64,000 nucleotides of DNA from Oscillospiraceae bacterium (GTDB lineage: Bacteria > Bacillota > Clostridia > Oscillospirales > Ruminococcaceae): contig WRKM01000010.1 of assembly GCA_009778065.1 (NCBI GenBank), forward strand, positions 26,023 to 90,022. Direction: 5' to 3'. The notes beneath the pieces were generated by a model. It did no database searches, was not told where the DNA came from, and saw nothing but the letters and a program-made list of their open reading frames with translations. Below, piece by piece: positions 1 through 8,230 of this stretch; within the stretch, counting starts at the first letter, position 1; every line of letters starts with the position of its first letter. The translations under genes and the position numbers were made by a program.

Positions 1-123
1 TTTGCGGGAAGCTCAAGCGTTCCTGCGCATGTCGAAATGATGGGGCTGATAGGTATGGGAAATAACCCGATGGTCGGTGCGACTGTCGCTTGTGCAGTAG
101 CTATCAGCGAAGCGTTTAAATAA
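1..123 (+). CDS. GGGtGRT protein, C-terminal end (partial)
   Basis: The window opens inside a gene; frame 1 gives 40 residues and stops at TAA 121-123. The residues FAGSSSVPAHVEMMGLIGMG followed by NNPMVGATVA match, from memory, the C-terminus of the GGGtGRT protein family, a conserved anaerobe protein of about 330 residues whose biochemical role is not established. Only the last eighth is present, so nothing can be said about its start or operon. A strong terminator follows directly, so it is the last gene of its transcript. The assignment rests on the distinctive tail alone. Confidence 0.75.
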   Translation, partial: FAGSSSVPAHVEMMGLIGMGNNPMVGATVACAVAISEAFK

Positions 124-146
124 TATTTAATAACTAAACCTACCAC

Positions 147-185
147 AAACACCGTCTTTAAAAAGCAAAGGGCGGTGTTTTTGTT
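147..185 (+). terminator. Rho-independent terminator of the GGGtGRT gene
   Basis: A 13-bp stem (147-159 with 168-180, two G-U pairs, core AAACACCG/CGGTGTTT) with an 8-base A-rich loop is followed by TTGTTT. It lies 24 bases after the stop codon. Confidence 0.85.
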
Positions 186-242
186 TGGATAGCCCTTTTA
201 TTTTCAGGTTCGATGGCTCGATAGCCACTATTGACCCTAAGT

Positions 243-515
243 TTATCTGAACTCAATATGAAGCGTTTTTCCCACACCGGTTGCGATTTGTTGAAGGGTT
301 GCGATTGTCGGACTGCAATTCCCATTTTCAATTCTGCTGATATTTGACTGCCTTATACCTGTTTTTTCCGCTAATTCCTTTTGGGTTAAATTTTTTTCAA
401 TACGGACAGCGATTATTGACTTAATATATTCGCGTTCGGGGCGTTGCCGTTCCCATTCTAACGCAAATTCAGGTTCTTTTAACTGATTATCCAAATACTT
501 TTTTAAATCGTCCAT
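243..515 (-). CDS. XRE-family helix-turn-helix regulator, HigA-antitoxin-like
   Basis: This 90-residue protein has a short helical N-terminus (residues 1-32) and a Cro/C1-type HTH domain (about 35-88) with the recognition pattern LTQKELAEKTGIRQSNISRIE. The size and the N-terminal EWERQRPEREY stretch are typical of antitoxins of HigBA/RelE-type toxin-antitoxin pairs, which repress their own promoter. The ATG is preceded by GGGAGGAAAT at 521-530. No intact toxin gene lies upstream or downstream; only a 31-codon toxin-tail-like fragment precedes it, so it looks like an orphan antitoxin. A plain XRE regulator is the alternative. Confidence 0.75.
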   Translation of the reverse strand: MDDLKKYLDNQLKEPEFALEWERQRPEREYIKSIIAVRIEKNLTQKELAEKTGIRQSNISRIENGNCSPTIATLQQIATGVGKTLHIEFR

Positions 516-518
516 TTA

Positions 519-614
519 TTATTTCCTCCCCTCATATTCCGCCTTATATTTCATGGCGAGCGCGATTTCATTGTATATATTATATTCCTTTTTTGATATA
601 TTGTCAAGGTGTTT
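519..614 (-). pseudogene. Possible remnant of a RelE/HigB-type toxin C-terminus
   Basis: Directly upstream of the antitoxin-like gene, 31 codons are open between in-frame stops at 615-617 and 519-521. They end in EIALAMKYKAEYEGRK, which resembles the EI..A..rk.dy..R tail of RelE/HigB toxins, and they sit in the usual toxin position two stop codons before the antitoxin ATG. There is no start codon at the expected place and the rest of the toxin is missing, with a REP-like palindrome about 25 bases further upstream. The resemblance is by eye on a very short stretch. Confidence 0.25.
579..607 (-). promoter_or_regulatory. Consensus sigma-70/SigA promoter for the XRE gene
   Basis: Read leftward: TTGACA (602-607), a 17-bp spacer, TATAAT (579-584). 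Both boxes match consensus exactly. It lies inside the putative toxin-tail fragment and about 64 bases before the XRE start codon. Confidence 0.8.
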
Positions 615-638
615 TTAAACATTTAATAAATATTAATA

Positions 639-667
639 TAGGGACGATGCACGCCGCATCGTCCCTA
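639..667 (-). repeat. REP-like palindrome ending the HMA gene
   Basis: A 12-bp perfect stem (639-650 with 656-667) with a 5-base loop; its core reads GGGACGATGC and GCATCGTCCC. Read leftward it begins GTAGGGACG, the same opening as the two GTAGGGGACG palindromes inside the RAYT gene near 20.1 kb. The TAG stop of the neighbouring gene (665-667) is part of it. It may also act as a terminator but lacks a T-run. Confidence 0.6.
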
Positions 668-904
668 CATTATGTGGTTTTCGTATCTTGATTCTGAAAC
701 GTCGTAACCTAATTTTTCTATCCTGTCGAAAAGTTGGTGTTTTCTTATTCCCGTAGTGTCAAAGTCCACCGCCACGCTGTTTTTTGTAGGATTCATGCTT
801 ACAGAGATTACGCCCTTAAGTGTGTTTAGGTCGTTTTTAATTCTTTTTACACCATGTTTCCCTTCTACCTCGTTTACGATAAAGTACGCGCTTGCCTTTG
901 ACAT
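665..904 (-). CDS. HMA-fold (heavy-metal-associated-like) small protein
   Basis: The 79-residue protein has the beta-alpha-beta pattern of the HMA/ferredoxin-like fold, with IKNDLNTLKGVISVSMNPTK, SVAVDFD and LFDRIEKLGYDV in the expected order. The CxxC metal-binding motif of copper chaperones is absent and there is no cysteine at all, so metal binding by the usual route is unlikely. The ATG follows AGGAAG about 8 bases upstream. The gene is monocistronic as far as can be seen, and its stop codon lies in a REP-like palindrome. Function is not known. Confidence 0.6.
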   Translation of the reverse strand: MSKASAYFIVNEVEGKHGVKRIKNDLNTLKGVISVSMNPTKNSVAVDFDTTGIRKHQLFDRIEKLGYDVSESRYENHIM

Positions 905-1026
905 TTTGTCCGCTTCCTTTCGTTCTTTTTAACATCTCTATGATTATTCTTAACGAAATATACGGACATTATTCGTGCTTAATAAAAAACCTCCGATAAT
1001 TAAAGAATTTAATGATACTTTTTTAT

Positions 1027-2682
1027 TTATTCCACCTTCTGCCAATCCGTCCCGTCTTTACGAATATGATAAAGCTCATAAACTCCGGGCGTTTTAGAGC
1101 CGTCATAGTATACTAAGTCGCCCGCTATGTTTATATACTTGCAATAATCGTCTTTAAGTATTGTTTTTTCTGTACCGTCAGTACGGATTTTACTGATATA
1201 ACCGTTATTATCTGCATCATGGAAGAAAATCCAGTCTCCGCTGACGTTGACCTCATAGGTTGCTGAGCCGTTAACCTTTGTTTTTTCTGTCCCGTCGGTA
1301 CGCACCTTATACAAATACTTGTTGTCGCTCATATCGCTGTAATAAACCCATTCTCCGACGACATTAATATAATATCCTACATCATCGATGATAAGTTCCC
1401 TGTCCGTACCATCGGTGCGGATTTTATAAATGGCGTTATTATCATCTAAGTTTTGATAATAAATCCAACCGTCAACTACGTTTACATAGTCGCACCTATC
1501 CGTGCCTATATGCGTTTTTTCCGAGCCGTCTGTGCGTATTTTATAGAGTTGCCAGTTATCACTGCGGTTTTGGTAATAAATCCAGTCATCGACCACGCTT
1601 GCATCGTGACTGTCGTCATCGTTGAGCTTTTCTTTCCCCGTACCATCGGTATTTATACTGTATATTCTCCAGCCCTCATCAAAATTGCAATAATAGACCT
1701 TATCCCCCACAACATTTATGTAGTAGGTTTTTTCATCGTTCAGCTGTACTTTCTCGCCTGTGTGGATGTGGGATTTATAAAGCCAGTTATGCTTATTGCT
1801 GTTCTGGTAATAAATCCAATCGCCGTCAAACGCAACAAATCCACCATTTGAGAGGTTTCCGGCAGTGTTTCCGTATTTTACCGCAGACAGCGGTTCAGGC
1901 ATGACCGATTGTTCGGGTTCTTCAAATACTCCCGAATCAAAAACTTCTTCTTGCTCTTCTTCTTGTGCGGCATCGAAAACCATATCCCGAACATCGGTAT
2001 TATCTGTATTTTCCGTAGTTTCAGTAATTTCAGTAGTTTCCGTATTCTCCTGCGCGGGTTCATCGTCAGGCTCATATGGGATTTCCGCCTCGTATGATGC
2101 TTCCGGTTCGGGCGTATACGGCGGTTCAGGCTCTTCAAATACTCCCGAATCAAAAACTTCTTCTTGCTCTTCTTCCTGTGCGGCATCGAAAACCATATCC
2201 CGAACATCGGTATTATCTGTATTTTCCGCAGTTTCCGTAGTTTCCGTAGTTTCCGTATTCTCCGGCACGGGTTCATCGTCAGGCTCATATGGGGTTTCCG
2301 GCTCGTATGGCACTTCCGGTGTATACGGCGGCTCAGACTCAACATCAGGTTTAGTATCCGTTTCAATATCAAACTCAAACGGCTCGTCCGATTCGGGTGT
2401 ATACAGCGGTTCGGATTCAATATCGGACTCAATGCCGGGTTCATACGGCTCGTCCGTCTCAGGCGCATATAGCGGTTCGGATTCAATATCGGGTTCAATA
2501 TCGGACTCCATGCCGGGTTCATACGGCTCGTCCGTCTCAGGCATATATAGCGGTTCGGGCATATCTCCCGCCGTATTCGGTTGGTCACTGCTTATCCTCA
2601 TGCGGGAATGTCTCGCCTTTAATATTACCCCCGCGACGACCAACGCCGCCGCCGCTGTTAGAATTAACGGAATCTTTGACAT
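1027..2682 (-). CDS. Membrane-anchored protein with acidic repeats and DUF5050-type beta-propeller
   Basis: The 551 residues divide into a transmembrane anchor (about 4-24), a long acidic, proline-rich linker (about 30-265) and a C-terminal run of roughly 38-residue repeats (about 270-545) with the signature GDWIYYQN and YKIRTDGTEK. The repeats match DUF5050/prolow-density-receptor-like propellers, usually extracytoplasmic binding modules. The linker contains repeats of EPLYxPExDEPYEPxIESD and a duplicated block ending DVRDMVFDAAQEEEQEE. The anchor with the charged C-terminal side suggests a cell-surface display protein. The ATG follows AGGAG, 10 bases away. Binding partner unknown. Confidence 0.75.
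   Translation of the reverse strand: MSKIPLILTAAAALVVAGVILKARHSRMRISSDQPNTAGDMPEPLYMPETDEPYEPGMESDIEPDIESEPLYAPETDEPYEPGIESDIESEPLYTPESDEPFEFDIETDTKPDVESEPPYTPEVPYEPETPYEPDDEPVPENTETTETTETAENTDNTDVRDMVFDAAQEEEQEEVFDSGVFEEPEPPYTPEPEASYEAEIPYEPDDEPAQENTETTEITETTENTDNTDVRDMVFDAAQEEEQEEVFDSGVFEEPEQSVMPEPLSAVKYGNTAGNLSNGGFVAFDGDWIYYQNSNKHNWLYKSHIHTGEKVQLNDEKTYYINVVGDKVYYCNFDEGWRIYSINTDGTGKEKLNDDDSHDASVVDDWIYYQNRSDNWQLYKIRTDGSEKTHIGTDRCDYVNVVDGWIYYQNLDDNNAIYKIRTDGTDRELIIDDVGYYINVVGEWVYYSDMSDNKYLYKVRTDGTEKTKVNGSATYEVNVSGDWIFFHDADNNGYISKIRTDGTEKTILKDDYCKYINIAGDLVYYDGSKTPGVYELYHIRKDGTDWQKVE
1921..2340 (-). repeat. In-gene tandem duplication (213 and 207 bp copies)
   Basis: The segment 1921-2133 is repeated at 2134-2340 with few substitutions and one 6-bp deletion. 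Both lengths are multiples of three, so the linker of the propeller protein is extended by about 70 residues without a frameshift. The high identity suggests a recent duplication. Confidence 0.9.
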
Positions 2683-2722
2683 AGTTCACAAACTCCTAAG
2701 CTGTAAAAATTATTATATTATA

Positions 2723-2751
2723 ATTATAACCATCCCTGTCCGAAAAGTCAA
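2723..2751 (-). promoter_or_regulatory. Promoter of the beta-propeller gene
   Basis: Leftward TTGACT (2746-2751), 17-bp spacer, TATAAT (2723-2728), about 40 bases before the ATG. It is divergent from the rhaB promoter. Confidence 0.75.
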
Positions 2752-2775
2752 CCGTAAATTTTCCTGTTTAAGGCA

Positions 2776-2804
2776 TTGAAAAAATATTTTAATAATGTTA
2801 TACT
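2776..2804 (+). promoter_or_regulatory. Promoter of rhaBA
   Basis: TTGAAA (2776-2781), 17-bp spacer, TATACT (2799-2804), 43 bases before rhaB. Near-consensus, so the operon does not obviously depend on an activator. No rhamnose regulator is encoded nearby. Confidence 0.75.
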
Positions 2805-2847
2805 TAAAATACAATAAAAAGTATTTCTAAGTAAAGCGGAGGATAAA

Positions 2848-4278
2848 ATGGCGTATTATCTTGCGGTCGATTTGGGTGCTTCAAGCGGAAAGCATGTATT
2901 AGCGCGGATTGTAGATGATAAAATCGAGTTTGAAGTGGTTCATCGTTTTAAAAATGAGTTTATCGAAGTTAAAAATTCCGATGGAACGAATAGCTCGCGG
3001 TATTGGGATTTAGATTATTTATTTACCGAAATTGTCGCGGGAATGAAAAAATGCGCCGAAATGGGGAAAATACCGTCTTTTGTCGGAGTCGATACATGGG
3101 GCGTGGACTATGTCCTCTTAAACAGCTTCGGGAGCATATCGGGAAATGCGGTAAGCTATCGTGACGAACGCACCTCTGACATACCCGAATATGTGTTTCG
3201 GATGATTCCTGAAGAAGAGTTGTACAAAATTACAGGGATTCAGCGGCAACCGTTTAACACTATTTTTCAGCTTTACGCGCAAAGCCTTCGCTCCCCCGAG
3301 GAGTTGCAAAGCGCGCAAACCCTACTTATGCTACCGTGTTATTTTAACTATCTGCTGTCGGGCGTTATGGCTAACGAATATACCATTGCGTCAACCTCAG
3401 GGTTAGTAAACGCACGAAGCCGTGACTGGGACGATGATATAATCCGACGATTAGGGTTATCGCGCAGTTTATTTCATGAGATTTTACCCACCGGAACTAT
3501 TTTGGGTGAGCTTACACCCGGAATCGCCGCCGAGGTCGGGTATAACGCAAAAGTCGCGCTTGTCTGTACCCACGATACGGCATCGGCGGTACTTGCGGCA
3601 CCGCTTACCGAGAAATCAATCTATTTGAGCTCCGGTACATGGTCGCTTATGGGTGTGGAGATTGAAAACGCCGTATTGAACGAGCAGAGTAGGTTAGAGA
3701 ACTTCACTAACGAGGGCGGATTTAAAGGAAGCTATCGGTTTTTAAAAAACATCATGGGACTTTGGTTATTACGTGCGGTCAGAAAGGATTTCGGAAGCCG
3801 CCACGACTACAATTACCTCAGCCGAATAGCAAGAGAAAACGAAGATTTTCCGTCTATTATAGATGTTTCCGACAATAGGTTTTTCGCACCCGCCAGCATG
3901 GTGGACGAAATAATAAAAGCCTGTACGGAGTCAGGGATGCAGGTTCCCGAAACGGCGGGTGAAGTCAGTGCGGTCATTTATCGCAGTCTTGCCGCCTATT
4001 ACGGGAAAACTGCCGAGGCAATCGAAAGGCTCACGGGTAACAGTTATGACACTGTTAACATGGTAGGCGGCGGTACTCGCGACAAGTATTTAAACAAGCT
4101 CACCGCAAAAGCCTGCAAAAAACGGGTTTTGGTCGGTCCGACAGAGGCTACCGCACTCGGTAACATCATATCACAAATGCTCACAACGGGAGAACTGAAA
4201 ACCGTTAAACAAGCACGGGAAATGATAAAAAACTCTGTAGCATTGGAGGAATACAGATATGAACACAGCACGTTTTGA
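2848..4278 (+). CDS. rhaB: Rhamnulokinase
   Basis: An FGGY-family sugar kinase of 476 residues that phosphorylates L-rhamnulose to L-rhamnulose-1-phosphate using ATP. The N-terminal phosphate-binding loop LAVDLGASSGKHV, the VGVDTWGVDYVLL strand, and the C-terminal adenosine region VGGGTRDKYLNKLTAKA with PTEATALGNI are characteristic of RhaB. The length is normal for the family. The ATG follows GCGGAGG. Its last 20 bases overlap rhaA, so the two are co-translated. Confidence in the substrate comes mainly from the adjacent isomerase. Confidence 0.93.
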   Translation: MAYYLAVDLGASSGKHVLARIVDDKIEFEVVHRFKNEFIEVKNSDGTNSSRYWDLDYLFTEIVAGMKKCAEMGKIPSFVGVDTWGVDYVLLNSFGSISGNAVSYRDERTSDIPEYVFRMIPEEELYKITGIQRQPFNTIFQLYAQSLRSPEELQSAQTLLMLPCYFNYLLSGVMANEYTIASTSGLVNARSRDWDDDIIRRLGLSRSLFHEILPTGTILGELTPGIAAEVGYNAKVALVCTHDTASAVLAAPLTEKSIYLSSGTWSLMGVEIENAVLNEQSRLENFTNEGGFKGSYRFLKNIMGLWLLRAVRKDFGSRHDYNYLSRIARENEDFPSIIDVSDNRFFAPASMVDEIIKACTESGMQVPETAGEVSAVIYRSLAAYYGKTAEAIERLTGNSYDTVNMVGGGTRDKYLNKLTAKACKKRVLVGPTEATALGNIISQMLTTGELKTVKQAREMIKNSVALEEYRYEHSTF

Positions 4279-5542
4279 CGAGGCACGGAAAATCTACGCC
4301 AAAATAGGCGTTGACGCGGAGAAAGCTATCGACACGCTCTCAAAAATAAGCATTTCAATGCACTGTTGGCAGGGGGATGATGTTAGAGGCTTTGATTATA
4401 TTAAACGTTCGAATACAGTTACTGCGGATACGAGCGGAATTCAGGCGACAGGGAATTACCCCGGAAGAGCGAGGTCTCCGGATGAACTTATGCAGGATAT
4501 AGACAAGGCGTTAAGCCTTATTCCGGGGAAACATAAGTTGAATCTCCACGCCTGCTACGCAATTTTTGAAAACGATGATTATGCCGACAGAGATGCTTTA
4601 GAGCCTCGTCACTTTCAAAAATGGGTTGATTTCGCCAAAGCGCGAGGGATGGGTTTGGACTTTAATCCGACATTTTTCGCCCACCCGAAGGCGGCGGCTA
4701 TGACTTTATCAAGCGGTGACGAAGAAATTCGGGGTTTTTGGATAAGACACGGAAAAGCCTGTCTTAAAATATCGGAGTATTTTGCAAATGAATTGAACAA
4801 ACCCTGCGTTATGAATATCTGGATTCCCGACGGGATGAAAGACCTTCCCGCCGACAGAGCGACCCCGCGCTTACGTTTTAAAAAATCACTTGATGAAATT
4901 TTATCCATGCCTTACGACAGAGAAAAGGTTTTAGTCTGCCTTGAATCTAAGGTGTTCGGAATAGGACTCGAAAGTTATACCGTAGGTTCTTCCGAATTTT
5001 GTCTGAATTATGCAAACAGAGCAGGGATAATCCCGCTTATGGACAACGGGCATTATCATCCGAACGAGTATGTCTCCGATAAGATTTCGTCTATGCTCGC
5101 TTTTTTTGATAAAATCGCACTCCATGTCACGAGAGCCGTCCGTTGGGACAGCGACCATGTTGTTTCTTTTAACGATGAAACGCGGGATATAGCCGCAGAA
5201 ATAGTCTTCAATGATGCAGTCGACAGAGTTATAATAGCGACAGACTATTTTGACGCGAGTGTAAATCGCATAGCCGCATGGGTAACGGGCATGAGAAATT
5301 TACAAAAATCATTGCTTTACGCACTTTTACAGCCTGTTGCAAAGCTGAAACAATTACAGGAGAACGCAGAATACACCGAGCTTTTGGTACTCGGCGAGGA
5401 ATTAAAGACATATCCCATAGGCGATGTTTGGGAGCGTTTTTGCGACATAAACAGCGTACCGAAGGACGACTGGTTTAATGAAATTAAAAAATACGAAAAT
5501 GATGTATTATTAAAGCGTGATGTAATAATCTATGGGCGATGA
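4259..5542 (+). CDS. rhaA: L-rhamnose isomerase
   Basis: This 427-residue cytoplasmic enzyme interconverts L-rhamnose and L-rhamnulose with divalent metal. Family signatures visible are NLHACYAIFEND near residue 98, GLDFNPTFFAHPKA near 136, VMNIWIPDGMKD near 180 and the metal-ligand region PLMDNGHYHPNE near 260. The length matches RhaA (about 420). The ATG follows GGAGGA by 7 bases inside the end of rhaB. The usual third gene, rhaD (rhamnulose-1-phosphate aldolase), is not present; the next gene is convergent rnr, only 22 bases away. Confidence 0.93.
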   Translation: MNTARFDEARKIYAKIGVDAEKAIDTLSKISISMHCWQGDDVRGFDYIKRSNTVTADTSGIQATGNYPGRARSPDELMQDIDKALSLIPGKHKLNLHACYAIFENDDYADRDALEPRHFQKWVDFAKARGMGLDFNPTFFAHPKAAAMTLSSGDEEIRGFWIRHGKACLKISEYFANELNKPCVMNIWIPDGMKDLPADRATPRLRFKKSLDEILSMPYDREKVLVCLESKVFGIGLESYTVGSSEFCLNYANRAGIIPLMDNGHYHPNEYVSDKISSMLAFFDKIALHVTRAVRWDSDHVVSFNDETRDIAAEIVFNDAVDRVIIATDYFDASVNRIAAWVTGMRNLQKSLLYALLQPVAKLKQLQENAEYTELLVLGEELKTYPIGDVWERFCDINSVPKDDWFNEIKKYENDVLLKRDVIIYGR

Positions 5543-5564
5543 CATTAAATTGTCCGAAATCTAC

Positions 5565-7667
5565 TCACACCACCTCAAAATCAATCATACCAAAAGCCAC
5601 ATTCACCGAGACACAGCGGACTTTTATCTTGTCGCCTAAGGCAAATCTTTTTCCCGTGGTTTGTTCGGTGAGGCTTATATTATCATCGGCGGCGCAAATT
5701 CCGAGCGAGCCGCCCCCTACCCTTCCCTCTACCGTGTTTGCGAGCATGACGAAAAAGCTGTTTTGCGATACACCGGAGATAATCCCGTCAAACTCTGCGC
5801 CGACATGCTTTTGCATGTATTCTGCCATATAGAATTTCTCGCAGTCGCGTTCCGCACTTACCGCACGAAGCTCGGCATGAGACGACTTTACTGCCGCTTC
5901 ATGAACAAATTTTCCGTAGCGTTTTTTCGTCTCTGCCTTGTTTTCCTTTTTAATATAGTCGCTTAAAATCCTGTGAATTATTAAATCGGGGTATCGTCTG
6001 ATAGGGGACGTGAAATGAGCGTACTCTTTCATAACTAATCCGAAATGTCCTATCGGTTCGTCGGAGTATTTGGCTTTCATCATGGCACGCAGAACCAAAG
6101 TGTTTATCACACCCGCTTTATCCGTATTGCGGGCTTTTTCAATAATACCCGCTAAATCCGCCGCACCGCGTCCCTTTAGGATATATTCCGCACCAATTAA
6201 CGCCAATGTTTCTTTCAGCGCGTCAATTTTTTCTGTCGTGGGGGCTTCGTGTATGCGGTAAACGAAGGGTATGACGGAATCCATAGCAAGCCTTGCCGCA
6301 CAATTATTTGCCGCTAACATAAATTCTTCTATTATATTTTCGCAGACACCGCCTTCGCGCCGCTGTATATCTATGCAAAGCCCGTTTGGGTCACAGATTA
6401 TTTTACTCTCACTTGTTTCAATGAAAGGCGCACCCCTGTCTTTACGGTTTTTTTGCAGCTTCTTTGCTAACTCTTCCATAATAGACAGAGAGTCTAAAAC
6501 CTCTGCGTATTTTAAATTTAAGCCGCTGTCCGAAGAATCGGACAATAACCTGTTTAACTCCGAATAGACGCCCTGTATACGCGATTTTATTATAGTTTTA
6601 ACGAACATAAACGATTTTAACTCTGCCTCATTATTAAATTCCATGAAACAGGAAAAGGCAAGCCGTTCACTGTTGGGATTTAGTGAGCAAATACCGTTAG
6701 ACAGCTCCTTCGGTAACATCGGAACTACCATATCTGCTATATAAACACTGGTTCCGCGTTCAAGCGCGGCGAGGTCGAGCGGTGTGTTTTTCCTTACATA
6801 ATGTGAAACATCTGCAATATGCACTCCGAGCCTGTAACCGTTTTCATTTTTTTCTATACTTATCGCATCATCTATATCTTTGGTGTCTGCACCATCTATA
6901 GTAAAAATAATATCGTCACGTAAATCAAGCCTTTTTAGAATCTCCGAATCGGGGATTCTTTTTTCGGCTGTAGATTTAGCGTCCTCCATAGCCTCGCCGG
7001 AAAATTTAAGAGGAATATTTTTCTCATCAAGATAGGCACTTACACAGACTCTTGCGCTACTCGCATTTCCGTAAATCGATGTTAAATCCGCTATATGTTC
7101 CGAATGACGCTCGCTGCGCTCTCTGATTTTAAAGCTTACCTTATCACCCTCTTTAGGCTTAAAGCCTGCATAACTGAAAATCAAAAGCGGCTCGCACACA
7201 AAACTATCAGGCAGAACATAAAGCTCTCCGCTCTCAGTAACGATTACCCCCGTTAAAATATTTTTCGTTTCTTTTTCCACTAAAACGACCTCTGCCGCCG
7301 TATTTAACCCTCCGCCGCGTTCTCTGTTTGTCACCTTAGCTAAAACTATATCTCCGGGTATTCCTCCGCGTAGTTTTCTGCCCGGAATAAAAAATTCCTC
7401 ATTTCCATTTAGTTCTTTTATAAAGCCGTGAGTACGGAAAACCCGCATAATCTCGGCTTCAAAAAAATCTGCTCTTCTTACTAATTTCCAGCCGCCTTTG
7501 CTCTGCATAACGAGACCTTCCCGCGACAAATCATTCAGGGCGGGTTTTAACTCCGACGCTTTTTTCGCATTTACTGCTTTGGCAATATCTGCGATATTAA
7601 CGGATTTTTCTTCATTGTACAGGGTTTTTATAATCCTGTCGGAAAATCTTTTTTTCATTTTTAACAT
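5565..7667 (-). CDS. rnr: Ribonuclease R (3'-5' exoribonuclease)
   Basis: A 700-residue RNase II/R family enzyme degrading structured RNA. In order: an N-terminal winged-helix (about 5-70), cold-shock-type RNA-binding region (about 80-210), the RNB catalytic domain with the aspartate cluster DGADTKDIDDAIS (about 255) and HIADVSHYV, the FTSPIRRYPDLIIHR motif, and a C-terminal S1 domain. Two starts are possible: ATG 7665-7667 with AAGGT, or ATG 7656-7658 with TAAGGA 9 bases away; the second is at least as good. It lies downstream of secG as in many Bacillota, but smpB, often next, is absent here. Confidence 0.93.
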   Translation of the reverse strand: MLKMKKRFSDRIIKTLYNEEKSVNIADIAKAVNAKKASELKPALNDLSREGLVMQSKGGWKLVRRADFFEAEIMRVFRTHGFIKELNGNEEFFIPGRKLRGGIPGDIVLAKVTNRERGGGLNTAAEVVLVEKETKNILTGVIVTESGELYVLPDSFVCEPLLIFSYAGFKPKEGDKVSFKIRERSERHSEHIADLTSIYGNASSARVCVSAYLDEKNIPLKFSGEAMEDAKSTAEKRIPDSEILKRLDLRDDIIFTIDGADTKDIDDAISIEKNENGYRLGVHIADVSHYVRKNTPLDLAALERGTSVYIADMVVPMLPKELSNGICSLNPNSERLAFSCFMEFNNEAELKSFMFVKTIIKSRIQGVYSELNRLLSDSSDSGLNLKYAEVLDSLSIMEELAKKLQKNRKDRGAPFIETSESKIICDPNGLCIDIQRREGGVCENIIEEFMLAANNCAARLAMDSVIPFVYRIHEAPTTEKIDALKETLALIGAEYILKGRGAADLAGIIEKARNTDKAGVINTLVLRAMMKAKYSDEPIGHFGLVMKEYAHFTSPIRRYPDLIIHRILSDYIKKENKAETKKRYGKFVHEAAVKSSHAELRAVSAERDCEKFYMAEYMQKHVGAEFDGIISGVSQNSFFVMLANTVEGRVGGGSLGICAADDNISLTEQTTGKRFALGDKIKVRCVSVNVAFGMIDFEVV

Positions 7668-7687
7668 TCCTTACCTTAAAAATTACA

Positions 7688-7707
7688 GGCGGACTCTATC
7701 GTCCGCC
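7688..7707 (-). promoter_or_regulatory. Hairpin between secG and rnr
   Basis: A perfect 7-bp GC-rich stem GGCGGAC/GTCCGCC with a 6-base loop sits in the 63-base secG-rnr gap. Read leftward it is followed after three bases by an AT-rich stretch with a short T-run, so it may be a partial terminator or an mRNA processing/stability site that sets rnr level relative to secG. Confidence 0.4.
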
Positions 7708-7730
7708 CGAATACACATATCAGTTTTTTA

Positions 7731-8126
7731 TTATTCGTCTAAACCGGGTGTGACTCTTTCAATCTCAACTCCATCAATATTAAATCCCTCCGGTAATAAA
7801 CCCTCTATCATACCGCCCGTATCGAAATCCACGTCATATGACGGAATAGTGTCCGATTCGGCACTTCCGCTGCCGCCTTTGTAATAAATAGCAAAAACAT
7901 TAACCACGAGCGTAACCACGAAAAATAAGATAGCCGCGGTTTTGGTCGCTTTTGCTAATTTCGCTTCTTTAGTGCGTCCCGAGTTTTTCTGATAAAAATT
8001 ATCGGAACTACCCCCGGAAATCGCCTGGGACATACCCTTCTTCGATTCCTGCATGAGTACCATTATTATGATAAAAACGCAGGATAGTATTAAGCAAATC
8101 GCGCTTATAATTTCAAGAATATTCAT
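7731..8126 (-). CDS. secG: Preprotein translocase subunit SecG
   Basis: The 131-residue membrane protein has two transmembrane helices (about 3-24 and 66-86) joined by the conserved loop VLMQESKKGMSQAISGGSS, the hallmark of SecG, which assists SecYE-SecA export. The ATG at 8124-8126 was chosen because GAGGAAAGG lies 8 bases upstream; a longer frame to 8186 has no ribosome site and runs into the promoter. The 45-residue acidic tail after the second helix, ending PGLDE, is longer than in typical SecG (70-80 residues). First gene of secG-rnr. Confidence 0.9.
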   Translation of the reverse strand: MNILEIISAICLILSCVFIIIMVLMQESKKGMSQAISGGSSDNFYQKNSGRTKEAKLAKATKTAAILFFVVTLVVNVFAIYYKGGSGSAESDTIPSYDVDFDTGGMIEGLLPEGFNIDGVEIERVTPGLDE

Positions 8127-8191
8127 TTTAAATGCCTTTCCTCTGCCTTTATTTTGATGTACAGGGTCAATAATATGCTGACACAAAGTTT

Positions 8192-8220
8192 ATTATATCA
8201 TAAAGAGGTTGACTTGTCAA
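8192..8220 (-). promoter_or_regulatory. Promoter of secG-rnr
   Basis: Leftward TTGACA (8215-8220), exactly 17 bp, TATAAT (8192-8197). Its -35 box abuts the -35 box of the rightward promoter. Confidence 0.85.
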
Positions 8221-8230
8221 CCTCTTTATG
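8199..8230. promoter_or_regulatory. Perfect 32-bp palindrome spanning two divergent promoters
   Basis: Arms 8199-8213 and 8216-8230 (CATAAAGAGGTTGAC and its complement) are separated by two bases. The -35 boxes of both secG-rnr and the kinase gene fall in its centre, so it could be an operator for a dimeric regulator or simply a symmetric promoter pair. A 2-base loop makes an RNA hairpin role less likely. Confidence 0.7.

Noticed and set aside
1865..2779. Long rightward open frame of 304 codons opposite the propeller gene
   Set aside because: Its Ser/Val/Gly-rich sequence is the antisense of the acidic repeats; no ribosome site and no family resemblance.
7498..7884. Rightward frame opposite rnr/secG
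   Set aside because: Shadow of two well-supported leftward genes, low-complexity and no start signals.
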